In this document: piece after piece, positions 1-9,631 of the stretch | Layout of the letters: every line of letters starts with the position of its first letter | Numbering within the stretch: position 1 is the stretch's first letter | Assembly: GCF_013141765.1 (NCBI RefSeq) | Contig: NZ_WHOD01000119.1 | Location: forward strand, 1-64,000 | Reading direction: 5' to 3' | Source of the DNA: Paenibacillus foliorum | GTDB lineage: Bacteria; Bacillota; Bacilli; Paenibacillales; NBRC-103111 | Length of the DNA: 64,000 nt | Notes under the pieces: model-generated | The model's database searches: none | Seen by the model: the letters and a program-made list of their open reading frames with translations, nothing else | Told to the model about the DNA's origin: nothing | Made by a program: the position numbers and the translations under genes

Positions 1-1718
1 TCTCGCGCGGCGTCGCTGGGCTGCGCTAGCGCAGCAGCAGCGCCTGGCGCTGCCGCGCTGACCGCCGCGGCAGCCGGGTCCGGCAGCGCCGGCTGCGGCA
101 CGCGCAAGGCCGCGAACGGCGCGACCAGCGCTGCGGCGTAGGCCGCTTCAGCGGCAGCGAGCCGCTCAAGCTCGCGCAGGCTGCTCAGGCGGCCGTGCAG
201 CACGTCAAGCTGCGCACGCAAGCCATGCAGCTGCGGCTGTTGTGCAGCACGAAGTGCAGCACTAAGCTCATCGATAAGCTCGAACGCTTGCTTCCTGTAC
301 AGCAGCTTTACCTCCGCTGCAACCTGCTTGGAATAATTCAACGTGTAATCGCCACCAAAGCCGGCAGCTGTATTCACCTGCTCTGCCAGCCATTCCGGCT
401 TCACCGTAATATGAAGACGTTCTGCAATCTCTCTAACCTGCTCAGCTGAAACCGCTGTAACTTCATCCATAGATTTTGTTAGCAGCTGCTGAAGATGGCG
501 TTCAATCTGTGCAGCTACCTGTCCCGCAAAATCAAGGTGGAACGCCCCAAGACGTCGTTCCACCTCCTTCGCCGTCTTTGCTGCACCTGCAAATAAGCCA
601 ACCTTAAAGCCAGGCTTGCGGCCCTGCAAATACTCATGCGCGAGATCGCGCGTCACCGCAGGCGTAATATTGGCGTTGTCCAATATTACTGCAGCCTCCT
701 TGCGTAGTGCAGCACGCAGCTCCTCAGGCTGCGCTTCCGTGCTTGCTAACGTCGCATTCAACTCGACCCACTGCTGCTGAGCCGATTCAATCCCTTCGTC
801 GGCAGCTAGACGGGCTCGCAGCTCCTCTTTGGCCGGCTCATTGCTCTCTGCAATCTTCAATGCATGTGCATCGGCCAAAAACTTAACTGACTTCTCTAGA
901 CTAAGTGCCGCAAGTGGCACTTTCTCTTCGATTAATCGTCCAAGCAGCCAATCCAGCTTGTTCCATTCGCTATGAGGATGATCTGGTAATTTAACAGATG
1001 TGTACACAATCCCATCCGGTTGAATGTGCCAGTTCGCGAAAGCTTCCTCTACACCTGTCCGGTAATCGGAAAATGACAATTCCTGGTCTCGATGTTTATC
1101 TACTTGGTTAATAATTAAATAGAGCGGCTTTCCCCACTCTTTCATTTTCTTGGTAAAAGCAAAATTTATTTCTGATTGCACATGGTTATAATCCATAACA
1201 TAAAAAACGACATCTGCGAGATGCAGAGCCGATTCAGTGGCCAATTGGTGCGCATCATCAGTGGAATCAATGCCTGGCGTATCTAAGAGCGCCGTATTTG
1301 AACCTAAAAAGGGTATAGGATACTGTAAATTTATGGTTTCAATAGCTTCTCCATCTTTACAATAGGCCGCCAGTTCCTCCAATGGAACCATCTGTATCTT
1401 TGCAGATTGATCTGTTCCTTTTACGTCCCTGTGAACCACTTTGGCTACCGCTTCTCCATTACTGATACTCACAATGTTCGCGCTTGTAGGAATCGGACTC
1501 GATGGCAGCAGCTGATGACCACACAGCTTATTTATTAAGCTTGATTTCCCCGCTGAAAAATGTCCGCAAAAAGCGATATATAAATTTCCACTCTCTGACT
1601 TCTGAAGCAATTGCTCTAGCTTTTTACCATTTTCCGGATCCCCGGCATCAAGAACCTTTCCCAGAAGCTTTCGAATGGCTTCCTCTATTGTTTCCTCTAG
1701 CAATGCAATGTTGCTCAT
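1..1718 (-). CDS. Dynamin-family GTPase (DynA/YpbR-like), 3' part cut by window edge
   Basis: The frame is open from an ATG at 1716-1718 to the left edge, giving about 572 residues without a stop. The N-terminal region has a P-loop, GHFSAGKSS, then DTPGIDS (G3) and NQVDK (G4-like NxxD), which is the order of a dynamin-like large GTPase. Bacterial dynamins of this type (B. subtilis DynA) bind and fuse or protect membranes. The coding part after the GTPase domain is charged and helical, as expected for the stalk. The last roughly 60 visible codons (positions 3-200) are very GC-rich and alanine/proline-rich, unlike the rest of the gene, and look like a low-complexity linker before a second half, since DynA is a double-length fusion. 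The family is confident; the total length is not visible. Confidence 0.88.
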   Translation of the reverse strand, partial: MSNIALLEETIEEAIRKLLGKVLDAGDPENGKKLEQLLQKSESGNLYIAFCGHFSAGKSSLINKLCGHQLLPSSPIPTSANIVSISNGEAVAKVVHRDVKGTDQSAKIQMVPLEELAAYCKDGEAIETINLQYPIPFLGSNTALLDTPGIDSTDDAHQLATESALHLADVVFYVMDYNHVQSEINFAFTKKMKEWGKPLYLIINQVDKHRDQELSFSDYRTGVEEAFANWHIQPDGIVYTSVKLPDHPHSEWNKLDWLLGRLIEEKVPLAALSLEKSVKFLADAHALKIAESNEPAKEELRARLAADEGIESAQQQWVELNATLASTEAQPEELRAALRKEAAVILDNANITPAVTRDLAHEYLQGRKPGFKVGLFAGAAKTAKEVERRLGAFHLDFAGQVAAQIERHLQQLLTKSMDEVTAVSAEQVREIAERLHITVKPEWLAEQVNTAAGFGGDYTLNYSKQVAAEVKLLYRKQAFELIDELSAALRAAQQPQLHGLRAQLDVLHGRLSSLRELERLAAAEAAYAAALVAPFAALRVPQPALPDPAAAAVSAAAPGAAAALAQPSDAAR

Positions 1719-1772
1719 TCTTTATCTCCCCATACTGTGAAAATTTACGTTTATTCTTTCCGTTACAACAAA

Positions 1773-1796
1773 AAAAACCGAATGACTTCGGTTTTT
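1773..1796 (-). terminator. Intrinsic terminator, probably bidirectional
   Basis: Arms AAAAACCGAA (1773-1782) and TTCGGTTTTT (1787-1796) are perfect complements around a 4-nt loop, and the A-rich left arm gives a U tract on the minus strand. It overlaps the stop codon of the small gene at 1795 and separates it from the dynamin-like gene. Confidence 0.75.
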
Positions 1797-2067
1797 AGTG
1801 TACCACACTTTCTGGGGCTGGAATGAAAATTTCAAACAAATTTTTATGCTGCAAAATCGTAATATCTTTATCACGAACTTTCATTACAACTACTTCTGGT
1901 TTTATTTTCATTCGATCCAGGTAGTTGTCAGGAACATCTCCGGACTCCGTTACTGTAATACCTTCTATTTGCTTTTCCTCATTCTCTGCCAAGGGCATGC
2001 TCAGAACCTGTTCATAGATGTCTGAAAACACTTCAAAATCATTCGTATACACCGATATGCATTTCAT
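1795..2067 (-). CDS. Small conserved-looking protein of unknown function (90 aa)
   Basis: I do not recognise this 90-residue protein. It begins MKCISVYTNDFEVF and has no signal peptide or membrane segment. It reads as an alpha/beta protein, with an acidic middle and a hydrophobic strand PEVVVMKVRDKDITIL. It follows nth by 38 bp on the same strand and ends in a terminator, so it is probably the last gene of an nth unit. Codon use and composition match its neighbours, which supports a real gene. Confidence 0.6.
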   Translation of the reverse strand: MKCISVYTNDFEVFSDIYEQVLSMPLAENEEKQIEGITVTESGDVPDNYLDRMKIKPEVVVMKVRDKDITILQHKNLFEIFIPAPESVVH

Positions 2068-2105
2068 ATTAATCCCATCCTTATCGTATTCTAGTGATAT
2101 TAATT

Positions 2106-2771
2106 TTACTGTATAGGTTTCCTACGACTACCGGATTTCATACGTTTTTTTCCTTCGCGGCATCCTTCCACAAGTGAACACACGTCACATTGCGGGTTTT
2201 GCGCTTTACAATGGTAGCGTCCGAAAAAAATGAGCCGGTGATGTGTCAGCGTCCATTCTTCTTTCGGGACCAGCTTCATCAGCTTTTTTTCCACTTCTAG
2301 TACAGTATCCTTCAGGTTTGCCATTCCTAGTCGTTTAGATACTCGTTCTACATGCGTGTCCACCGCTATAGCAGGAACACCAAATGCATTCGACATAACA
2401 ACATTGGCTGTTTTCCTTCCAACTCCAGGTAATTCAACCAGTTGTTCGTGCTGCTCAGGAATTTCACCGCCGTATTTGTTCAACAGAAGGACGCACAAAG
2501 CTTGAATATTCTTAGCCTTATTTCGGAAAAGCCCAATCCTACGAATGTCCTGCTCCAATTCCTCTATCGGTACAGCAATATAGTCTTCCGGCTTTTTGTA
2601 CTTTTGAAACAAGGAAGCCGTCACTTTATTGACAGTTTCGTCCGTACACTGCGCCGATAAAAGTACGGCGATTGTCAATTCGAAGGGATTCGCGTGATTC
2701 AACTCACAATGGGCATCAGGAAACATACCGCCAATCGTATCGAGAATATTACGAACCTGCTTCTTGTTCAT
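2106..2771 (-). CDS. nth: Endonuclease III, DNA glycosylase/AP lyase
   Basis: A base-excision repair enzyme that removes oxidised pyrimidines and cleaves the abasic site. The 221 residues match the usual length. Visible landmarks are the helix-hairpin-helix LPGVGRKTANVV with the catalytic lysine in GRKTA, the catalytic aspartate in AVDTHV, and a C-terminal four-cysteine Fe-S loop with spacing C-x6-C-x2-C-x5-C (CKAQNPQCDVCSLVEGC). In B. subtilis nth lies in the same general neighbourhood (ypmB, dinG), so the context agrees. Confidence 0.96.
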   Translation of the reverse strand: MNKKQVRNILDTIGGMFPDAHCELNHANPFELTIAVLLSAQCTDETVNKVTASLFQKYKKPEDYIAVPIEELEQDIRRIGLFRNKAKNIQALCVLLLNKYGGEIPEQHEQLVELPGVGRKTANVVMSNAFGVPAIAVDTHVERVSKRLGMANLKDTVLEVEKKLMKLVPKEEWTLTHHRLIFFGRYHCKAQNPQCDVCSLVEGCREGKKRMKSGSRRKPIQ

Positions 2772-2900
2772 AAATGAGGACTACCTCTTTCTAATGGTAT
2801 AAAATTTAGTTTACCCAATCCGCCGAGAGGAATCAATGACTTTACACGACAAAATCCGAACTTTTAACGAAATTTACCTTAATTTAAGGAACTTTTAAGA

Positions 2901-2950
2901 AAAAACCGCCTAATCGGTAGAATAAAACTCCTCTACCCCATAGACGGTTG
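2901..2950 (-). terminator. Terminator of the SLH-protein gene
   Basis: On the minus strand AACCGTCTA (2941-2949) pairs with TAGGCGGTT (2904-2912) with one G-U type change. An inner GGTAGA/TCTACC stem lies inside and a run of U follows. It starts about 33 bp after the stop codon at 2983. Confidence 0.75.
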
Positions 2951-2982
2951 TTTGACTATAAAAGTTTCCTCTTAAAAAATTA

Positions 2983-5709
2983 TTATTTTTCTAACTCTAT
3001 AATTTTGTTTGCTAGTACAAAAACGGTTACTTCATCATTTTCTACGAAAGCATTCGCAGCTACAATATTAGTCCCTTTATGAAGATATGCTTTTGAAAAT
3101 AAGTTGTAGGTCGTTTTGTCACCGTTAGCTGTAGGCTTTAATACGATCTGATTGAGTACAATATCATAAGTAGCTACTGTACGTTTAGTGGAATCAGCTA
3201 CTGTAATGAATGTTTTATCATCTGTATCACTAATAATTTCAACGCGATCATTCGGTTTTATAGATGTTAAGGCTGCTGAAGTCAACCCGCCTTGTTTTAT
3301 TACAAACTTTTGGCCCACTGGAATGACTTGAACTCCATTGGCATAATCCTGAACAGTTACCGTGCCAGCGGCCGTATCAACACCAGTTACTTTACCACGG
3401 ATAGTTTTTAGAATAGTAACATTGGTCAATGTATTGCCGGTGTAGGATACTTTCAAATAATCATCTTGTTGAATATCTCCAAAGGTATGAGTGTTTTTGT
3501 TCGCATTTGAAATAATATCATTATTATCGATTTTGAATGTGAATAGAGAACCTGTTTCATCCTCAGCGTTGACTTGTCTGGTGTCTGAATTCGCCATCAA
3601 AATTTTGTAAACCGCCGTTTTCTTTACACTTATTTGAACAATTGAATCTTGAGATGATTTCATTCTTGCTGAAATACTATCTCCAACCTTCAAATCTTTT
3701 AATGTACCGTTCGTGGTCGACCAAAAGGACACCCACAAATTATCAGGCACCTTGAAAGTGATGCTTTGACCGCTTGCCGTACGTATACTTACCTCATTCG
3801 TTGTTGTATTAACTTGAGTCAGAATTCCTTCCAATTGCTCAGTTAATTGAACCGTTATGACCTTATCTTTAGAAACCTTCAGGTCAATCTTATCTCCCTT
3901 ATGGAAGTTTGCGGAGAAATCCGCCAATGGATAGGTCCGGTTGCCATCTTTAAAGACGGTGCTTTCAGTCAGTTTATAAGCAAACAGGTCTCCGTTTTCA
4001 AAAGTTCCTGTAAGTACCTTCGTATCATTATCATAATTAACAATTGTGGCAAACGCCATTTGTTTGATAGAACGGCTCGTAACATTTACCTTAACAACTT
4101 TCTCATTAACCAATTCCAATTTCAATTCATCGCCAACTACTACATCGAACAGCCCTGCGCTAGGCAATCCTTCAATGCTTACAAGAGCATTCTCAGCAAT
4201 GAAATAAGCTCCGAGGCTTTTGCCTCCAATATTGATGGTCATATTCTTCTTATCGTCACTTATACTGATCAAAGTACCTTGAACTACATTGCTGATATCC
4301 GCTTGCTTGCGAATGGAAATGCCTGCAATTTGATTAGCCTTAATTTCGTATGATACTTCATCGCCTACACGCAGCTTAGATAAGTCAGCTGCTGTTTGAT
4401 CCGGTAGTTTAACCGGAACAATAGGTCCCAACGGGAATGTTTCATTCTTACCGGATGTCTTCTCTAGAAAAGTAACGGTATTTTGATCTTTTTGTATGCT
4501 TATTATTGTACCTTCCCCTGTTTTACTAACAGGAGTTTGCTTAACTATTATTTGACTAATCTTCGCGTTAGGAACTAATAGATTCCATTTCAGCTCAATA
4601 ATACTGCCTTGGGTAATAGAACCAAGACTTAAACCTCGTCCATCCTTGTCCGTCACAGTAACATTAGGAGCAAGCTCTTTCAGATCTACCCCTGAAGCCT
4701 GGTTAATAGCTATTTGCATATTAGGCAAAAACAGTTGATTCAAGCTGCCTTCAAGTGATCCCATTCTCTCTTGATCACTCGTTAATTCTATGTACGAAGC
4801 CGTCCCTTGGGTCTGAATCACATACACTTCATAAGTTTCCTTTAAGGCTGAAGAAGCTATGCGGCTGTCATCCTTTGCATTATAAATTACGGTATTAGCA
4901 TTTATCGAATATTCACTAGATTGACCACGTTCATTTTGAATGGTCATCTTACTATTACTCAACCCCATCACATAGCCGATTGAGACTTTGTCCGAACGCG
5001 TAGTCAGCTCTTTATCCGCTCTGCTCAAGAAAGTAGCCATCTGTGCACGGGTTACGGCACCCTTTGGTTGAAAATTATTGTCATCAACTCCGTTGACAAT
5101 TTTCAAGGATACAGCAGCATTTACATAACCAACAGCCCAATTAGATAAGTCCTTTTCATCTTTAAAAATCGAAGGTGTTAGTGCTTTCTCCTGAGCTAAA
5201 CCTTGCTTACCAATAGCTCGAATAACAAGCTTTGCGACCCACTCTCTGCTCGCAGTACGTGCTCCCCATGCTGTCTTAGAAGCTGCTCCAGAGGTATCGG
5301 TCTCTTCTTTAATATCAAGCAGTTGTTTATCGAATGCGTATGCAATATATGGTTTAAAGAAGCTATCGACAGCAACTGGCAATATAGTATCCGACTTGCT
5401 CTTCAATGCTTCATTCTCAAGTCCCATCATTCTAATAGCCATAACGATAACTTCTTGCTGAGAAACTGGGTTTTCCGGTCTGTACTCATTTTTTTCATAG
5501 CCTTGAATGATGCCTAAAGCAGCCAATTTGGTTACATGCTTAATAGCCCAATGCTGTGCACTCACATCCGAGAATGCAGAAACTGCATTAACCGATGTAG
5601 ACACTGGAGTAGTTGTTGTTTCTGCAGCATAGACAGGACTGCTCATTAAAACTGATAAAGCTACGAAACCCGCAGCTATTTTTTTTGTTTGCTTCTTCTT
5701 ATGATTCAT
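2983..5709 (-). CDS. S-layer homology (SLH) domain exported protein with beta-repeat body (908 aa)
   Basis: A Sec signal peptide is clear: a lysine-rich start, a hydrophobic stretch and cleavage near SSPVYAA. Three SLH modules follow at roughly residues 45-100, 105-170 and 183-235 (for example FSDVSAQHWA...LGIIQGY and NWAVGYVNAAV...AVTRAQMATFLSRA). SLH modules bind pyruvylated secondary cell-wall polymer, so the protein should sit on the cell surface. The remaining 650 or so residues are a series of related beta-strand-rich segments of about 70-90 residues, with recurring patterns such as GxIxxIxxxxxTVTxxxxxG and GDxVxxxxxxxxI. The surface role is well supported; the biological function is unknown. 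It is followed by its own terminator, and the GerMN and amidase genes lie upstream. Confidence 0.9.
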   Translation of the reverse strand: MNHKKKQTKKIAAGFVALSVLMSSPVYAAETTTTPVSTSVNAVSAFSDVSAQHWAIKHVTKLAALGIIQGYEKNEYRPENPVSQQEVIVMAIRMMGLENEALKSKSDTILPVAVDSFFKPYIAYAFDKQLLDIKEETDTSGAASKTAWGARTASREWVAKLVIRAIGKQGLAQEKALTPSIFKDEKDLSNWAVGYVNAAVSLKIVNGVDDNNFQPKGAVTRAQMATFLSRADKELTTRSDKVSIGYVMGLSNSKMTIQNERGQSSEYSINANTVIYNAKDDSRIASSALKETYEVYVIQTQGTASYIELTSDQERMGSLEGSLNQLFLPNMQIAINQASGVDLKELAPNVTVTDKDGRGLSLGSITQGSIIELKWNLLVPNAKISQIIVKQTPVSKTGEGTIISIQKDQNTVTFLEKTSGKNETFPLGPIVPVKLPDQTAADLSKLRVGDEVSYEIKANQIAGISIRKQADISNVVQGTLISISDDKKNMTINIGGKSLGAYFIAENALVSIEGLPSAGLFDVVVGDELKLELVNEKVVKVNVTSRSIKQMAFATIVNYDNDTKVLTGTFENGDLFAYKLTESTVFKDGNRTYPLADFSANFHKGDKIDLKVSKDKVITVQLTEQLEGILTQVNTTTNEVSIRTASGQSITFKVPDNLWVSFWSTTNGTLKDLKVGDSISARMKSSQDSIVQISVKKTAVYKILMANSDTRQVNAEDETGSLFTFKIDNNDIISNANKNTHTFGDIQQDDYLKVSYTGNTLTNVTILKTIRGKVTGVDTAAGTVTVQDYANGVQVIPVGQKFVIKQGGLTSAALTSIKPNDRVEIISDTDDKTFITVADSTKRTVATYDIVLNQIVLKPTANGDKTTYNLFSKAYLHKGTNIVAANAFVENDEVTVFVLANKIIELEK

Positions 5710-5762
5710 TCAATTGCCCTCCTGGCGTTCTCAACATTTACATTTAATACGAAATCTAAAAG

Positions 5763-6332
5763 TTAGTCACGTTTAATTGGATGCGACAGCTCCATATGCC
5801 CCATTAAACTATCAACTACTTTTCCATCAACCAATATTTCTAAACTCTGAATCTCTGAAAATTGAAACATCGTTTTTTTCATAGCTTGCAGCAGCAAATC
5901 TTCACCACCCGCGCCCATTCTGGCTTCAGGAGCTATAGATATGTCAACTGTAAGCTGTTGATTTTTCAAAACAGCTGATTTAATAGTAATTCCTTTGAGC
6001 AATGCTATCCGCTTACTGTCAGGAGCTTTACTCAGTGCTGCTAATGATGATGAATATTTCTCATCCTCTTCCTTATAGCTCACCACTGTTTCTTGTTCAA
6101 CTAATTTCTCACCATTCTCATCGCCGAAATACACTTTGATACTGGTTTGCTTCATCTTATCTTGAACAGGTGATTTAACAGGCTGATTGGGCTCAGAAGC
6201 ATTCGTCTGCACCTGTGGCTTTGTAGTTTGATCCCCTGTCCCTGTCCCCTGCATCTTTGCTTGTCCGCAAGCAGATAACAAAGCAAGTAAAGAGACGCTA
6301 ATTAGCAAGCCGTTTAGCTTATTGTTTAGCAT
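5763..6332 (-). CDS. GerMN-domain lipoprotein
   Basis: Start chosen at the second ATG because AAGGAG lies 9 nt before it, while the first ATG would overlap the SD. The protein of 189 residues has a lipoprotein signal with lipobox LSAC, a Thr/Gln/Pro-rich linker, and one GerMN domain (from about residue 70, SIKVYFGDENGEKLV to the end). GerMN domains occur in the germination/sporulation protein GerM and in lipoproteins linked to peptidoglycan hydrolases. The gene lies 13 bp downstream of the amidase gene, which supports a shared role in cell-wall metabolism. GerM proper has two GerMN domains; this one has one, so I do not give that symbol. Confidence 0.85.
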   Translation of the reverse strand: MLNNKLNGLLISVSLLALLSACGQAKMQGTGTGDQTTKPQVQTNASEPNQPVKSPVQDKMKQTSIKVYFGDENGEKLVEQETVVSYKEEDEKYSSSLAALSKAPDSKRIALLKGITIKSAVLKNQQLTVDISIAPEARMGAGGEDLLLQAMKKTMFQFSEIQSLEILVDGKVVDSLMGHMELSHPIKRD

Positions 6333-6345
6333 CGTTACCATCTCC

Positions 6346-7914
6346 TTAGTCGATATTCAACTGCTGCTTAATAGCAGTAACGATGGACGCGGCAACCTGA
6401 TTTTGAAAAGCATCCTGAAACATAGTATTTTCTTCTGCTTGATTAGATAAAAAGCCTACTTCCAATAGCAATGAAGGCATGTTTGTATTCTTCACAACAT
6501 AGAAGCCAGATTGCTTCACCTTACGGTCAGTAAACCCGGTGGATTTGAGCATTTGCTTATGCATCACATTGGCAAATTCTAAACTCTGCTCCGTATAATA
6601 ATACGTCTCCACACCTCGAACGGTTTCTTTCCCTGCAGAATTTCCGTGAACCGAGACAAACAAATCCGCATCCCTGTCATTTGCAAAAGCAGCACGGTCA
6701 GCCAATTCGATGAACGTATCATCTTTGCGGGTAATAAAAGCTTCGATCTTAGGCTCCTTTTCAAGCAATGCAAGGATTTTGGTTCCCATTGCAAGCACGA
6801 AATCCTTCTCAAGACGTTTGATCGCTGAGATTGTTCCTGAATCCTTCCCGCCATGTCCTGGGTCAATTACCACTCTATAGCGATCTTTTGCAGGAATCAA
6901 AGCCCAAATAAATTGATTGGATGTGCTTGTTGTTACTGGTTTAAAAGCTGCCTTCTTGGATAAATCTATTATTATTCTAACGATAGATGAATCTTTTGAA
7001 AAGAGCAAATATCTAATTTGTGACACGGACTGATTGTTTCCTTTAATGATTCCCTCTCCATTTGTACCCAGCTTTAGAGCCGGATCCAGCTTGCTATTAG
7101 GAAAATCAATGATAATTCGGTTAGTATCAGCTGTGTAAGTCATGTTCGGCGTTGCTTTTGCTCCACTCGTTTTAACTATAAACTGATCACCATCCACTGC
7201 AATTGAACTTAGAGTCGTAAATAACTCTAAATTTTTATCAGCGGCAGAAGGATTTTGCTTACCAGGCTGTGCTTCAGTTATTGGCTTCTCACTCGGCTTA
7301 GCTGCTCCCTCTTTGGTAGGCAGTTGAGCAGAAGAATCCGTTTTGCCAGGAACGGTTTCAGTTACTTTAGCTGTTGATTTATCAGTATCAGTAGACTTGT
7401 CCGTTCCTTTGCCGTTAGAATTGTCGGCTGGTTTGACTGGAACTTTTGTTTGATTTCCAGTGCCAACTTGTCCTTCATCATTCTGTTCTGAATCAAATAA
7501 AAATACGGAATGCGTTAATTCATCCCATATGACTTTAACTCCAAGTTGTTCACTTACAAACCGCAACGGCAGCATCGTGCTGCCATCCATAATTGAAGGC
7601 GCTGTTTCCAGCTGATAACGTTTTTTATTTACTATTACATCCTGTTTGTTAATAAACAATTGAATATTCACTTCATCTTTATCTACCGTAACTTTGCCTG
7701 ACTTCTCTTCCCACGACACCTTGGACCCGAGTGACTCGGCGATGATCCTAACAGGAACAATCGTATTACCTGCTACAATTTTGGGAGCAACATTAGCAGA
7801 GAGCTGCTTTCCATTCAAAAATAAACTAATCGGCTGCTCCGCGGCAAACGCCAACATTGGAATCAGCAATAACGACAAAAACAACAATGAAATAAACGTA
7901 GTTAGAACTCTCAT
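6346..7914 (-). CDS. N-acetylmuramoyl-L-alanine amidase with stalk-type and AMIN domains
   Basis: The start is placed at the ATG of MRVLTTF, preceded by GAGGTG and followed at once by a signal peptide (cleavage near MLAFAA); the frame stays open further upstream, but without a plausible start. Order of parts in 522 residues: a copper-amine-oxidase N-terminal-like domain (about 25-140, with PVRIIAESLG and LPLRFVSEQLG), a Lys/Thr/Ser/Pro-rich linker, an AMIN domain (about 230-330), and a C-terminal zinc amidase_3 domain with VIDPGHGG, a conserved Glu in RLEKDF, SVHGN and LLEVGF. All zinc ligands and the catalytic Glu are present. It cuts between MurNAc and the stem peptide. This architecture is typical of Paenibacillus. 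Confidence 0.93.
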   Translation of the reverse strand: MRVLTTFISLLFLSLLLIPMLAFAAEQPISLFLNGKQLSANVAPKIVAGNTIVPVRIIAESLGSKVSWEEKSGKVTVDKDEVNIQLFINKQDVIVNKKRYQLETAPSIMDGSTMLPLRFVSEQLGVKVIWDELTHSVFLFDSEQNDEGQVGTGNQTKVPVKPADNSNGKGTDKSTDTDKSTAKVTETVPGKTDSSAQLPTKEGAAKPSEKPITEAQPGKQNPSAADKNLELFTTLSSIAVDGDQFIVKTSGAKATPNMTYTADTNRIIIDFPNSKLDPALKLGTNGEGIIKGNNQSVSQIRYLLFSKDSSIVRIIIDLSKKAAFKPVTTSTSNQFIWALIPAKDRYRVVIDPGHGGKDSGTISAIKRLEKDFVLAMGTKILALLEKEPKIEAFITRKDDTFIELADRAAFANDRDADLFVSVHGNSAGKETVRGVETYYYTEQSLEFANVMHKQMLKSTGFTDRKVKQSGFYVVKNTNMPSLLLEVGFLSNQAEENTMFQDAFQNQVAASIVTAIKQQLNID

Positions 7915-8093
7915 TTTACACCTCAGCTTATCGTATGTATTAAAAAATATGCAAATTGAAAATAATGGGTAAGCGGCGTATAATGTGGCGAAATCTGCCA
8001 ATCTATTAGACTATTAAAAACTAAAAAAGTTGCGGAATCTGACAAAAAAACCATAGCTTCACTCAGGCTTACTTCATCTTATGAATGCAAAAA

Positions 8094-8124
8094 AACCTTT
8101 AGCAGCCATAGGCTGCTAAAGGTT
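8094..8124 (-). terminator. Strong terminator of the FtsH-like gene
   Basis: A perfect 14-bp inverted repeat, AACCTTTAGCAGCC and GGCTGCTAAAGGTT, with a 3-nt loop and a U tract on the minus strand. It overlaps the stop codon of the gene ending at 8123. Confidence 0.9.
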
Positions 8125-9631
8125 AGGCCATCTGTAAACGGGATTGCTCCAATAATTGACGGAACTGATCTCCAGATAATACTTCTTCTTTAGTCAAAAT
8201 ATGCAGCGACTCATCGAAAACTGGGCGATGCCGTTCCAGCAGCTCTCTTGTATTAATCGTTAACTGCTGCAAGATTGCTGCGTTTTCTTTCATTAACTCT
8301 TCTTTGGTTACCATCTGTCTATCGATAATTCCCAAGCTAGTTAAGCCTGAATCCATCATTGTACCAACTAAGTGAAGAGCTTGCTCGAAATCATTACGAG
8401 AACCAGTGCTGCGTCCTCCATAGTACATTTCTTCTGCAACTGAACCTCCAAGAGCAATAATAATTTGTTCCTCAATATTCTCTTTGGTATATAAATATTG
8501 ATCCTGCTGAGGATTATGACGGACATAGCCCAACGCCTTGCCGCGCGGACTAAGTGCTACTTGAGATACCGATCCCGGTCGTACAACTTCTGCGGCAATA
8601 GCATGTCCGAGTTCGTGCAAAGCGACACGATCGCGTTCCTCCTTAGTCGATTCACGATCAGTCTTCTCACCAAGCATCACCTTGTCAACAGCTTGTGATA
8701 AATGCCGCTGTTCAATTTCCTCAGATTCTTCACGCATTGCGTATATCGCAGCTTCATTCATTACACTCTCCAACTGTGCGCCGGAAAACTGAAATGTTTC
8801 TTCTGCAATTAATTCTAAACTTGTAGTATCTGCTAGAGGCTTGTTTTTGGCGTGAATATTTAATATATGCAATCTGCCTTTCTTATCTGGCAAATCCACC
8901 TCGATATGACGATCAAATCGCCCTGGACGCAATAAAGCACTATCCAGCATTTCTTTACGGTTTGTAGCGGCTACAATTAAAATACGTGGAGTTTCGGTAG
9001 TGTGAATCCCATCCATCTCCGTAAGCAATTGATTCAAGGTTTGATCATACTCACGGTGCTGACCCCCGTCTCTTTTACCTCCAATAACATCAATTTCATC
9101 AATGAACAATATGGCACTATCCTTATTTTCCTTTACGGCTTTTGCCCGAGCTTCTTTAAACATATCCCGAACTCGGCTTGCGCCTACTCCAACATACATC
9201 TCAACAAATTCACTACCTGCTGCTGCCATAAACACGGAATTCGTGTAATGCGCAGAGGCCTTAGCCATTAATGTTTTTCCGGTTCCTGGGGGTCCGGTCA
9301 ATAAAATACCTTTCAGTGGTCGTATGCCGAGCTTTTGAATTTCTTCATGCTTAATCAGAAAGTCAAGCGCTTCTTTTAATTCTCCTTTGGCCCGATGCTG
9401 ACCCCCTATATCGTCAAAAGTCATATAACTTGGGGCCGCAGCATTACGTGCTTTGCGGTCAGATCCCCCGCCAAAGCCACCTCCAGCACCTCGCATTCGA
9501 GTCATATAGAAAAGTGCACTCAATATTATGGTCATAAATAACAAGGGAACTACGTTTACGCCAATGAAATAGAGGAACACTAAAATTACAGGAATAACCC
9601 CAATGAAAATCTCTTTATAAATTTTACTCAT
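8123..9631 (-). CDS. Short FtsH-like membrane AAA+ zinc metalloprotease without ectodomain
   Basis: The 502 residues begin with two closely spaced membrane segments (about 8-24 and 27-43) joined by only a few residues, then a Gly-rich linker, then a complete AAA+ module: GPPGTGKT (113-120), pore loop FVEMYVGVG, ILFIDEID (174-181) and the arginine-finger region RPGRFDR (235-241). The M41 peptidase part is intact, with HELGH (339-343) and the third zinc ligand Asp in GSRNDFEQA (about 414). Canonical FtsH is about 640 residues and carries a roughly 70-residue extracytoplasmic domain that is absent here, so this is a paralog, not FtsH itself. It overlaps by 8 bp the upstream gene for an anchored extracytoplasmic protein. 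Confidence 0.9.
   Translation of the reverse strand: MSKIYKEIFIGVIPVILVFLYFIGVNVVPLLFMTIILSALFYMTRMRGAGGGFGGGSDRKARNAAAPSYMTFDDIGGQHRAKGELKEALDFLIKHEEIQKLGIRPLKGILLTGPPGTGKTLMAKASAHYTNSVFMAAAGSEFVEMYVGVGASRVRDMFKEARAKAVKENKDSAILFIDEIDVIGGKRDGGQHREYDQTLNQLLTEMDGIHTTETPRILIVAATNRKEMLDSALLRPGRFDRHIEVDLPDKKGRLHILNIHAKNKPLADTTSLELIAEETFQFSGAQLESVMNEAAIYAMREESEEIEQRHLSQAVDKVMLGEKTDRESTKEERDRVALHELGHAIAAEVVRPGSVSQVALSPRGKALGYVRHNPQQDQYLYTKENIEEQIIIALGGSVAEEMYYGGRSTGSRNDFEQALHLVGTMMDSGLTSLGIIDRQMVTKEELMKENAAILQQLTINTRELLERHRPVFDESLHILTKEEVLSGDQFRQLLEQSRLQMA

Noticed and set aside
3847..4353. A 168-aa plus-strand frame
   Set aside because: It lies wholly inside the SLH-protein gene on the other strand, has no SD and an unlikely composition.
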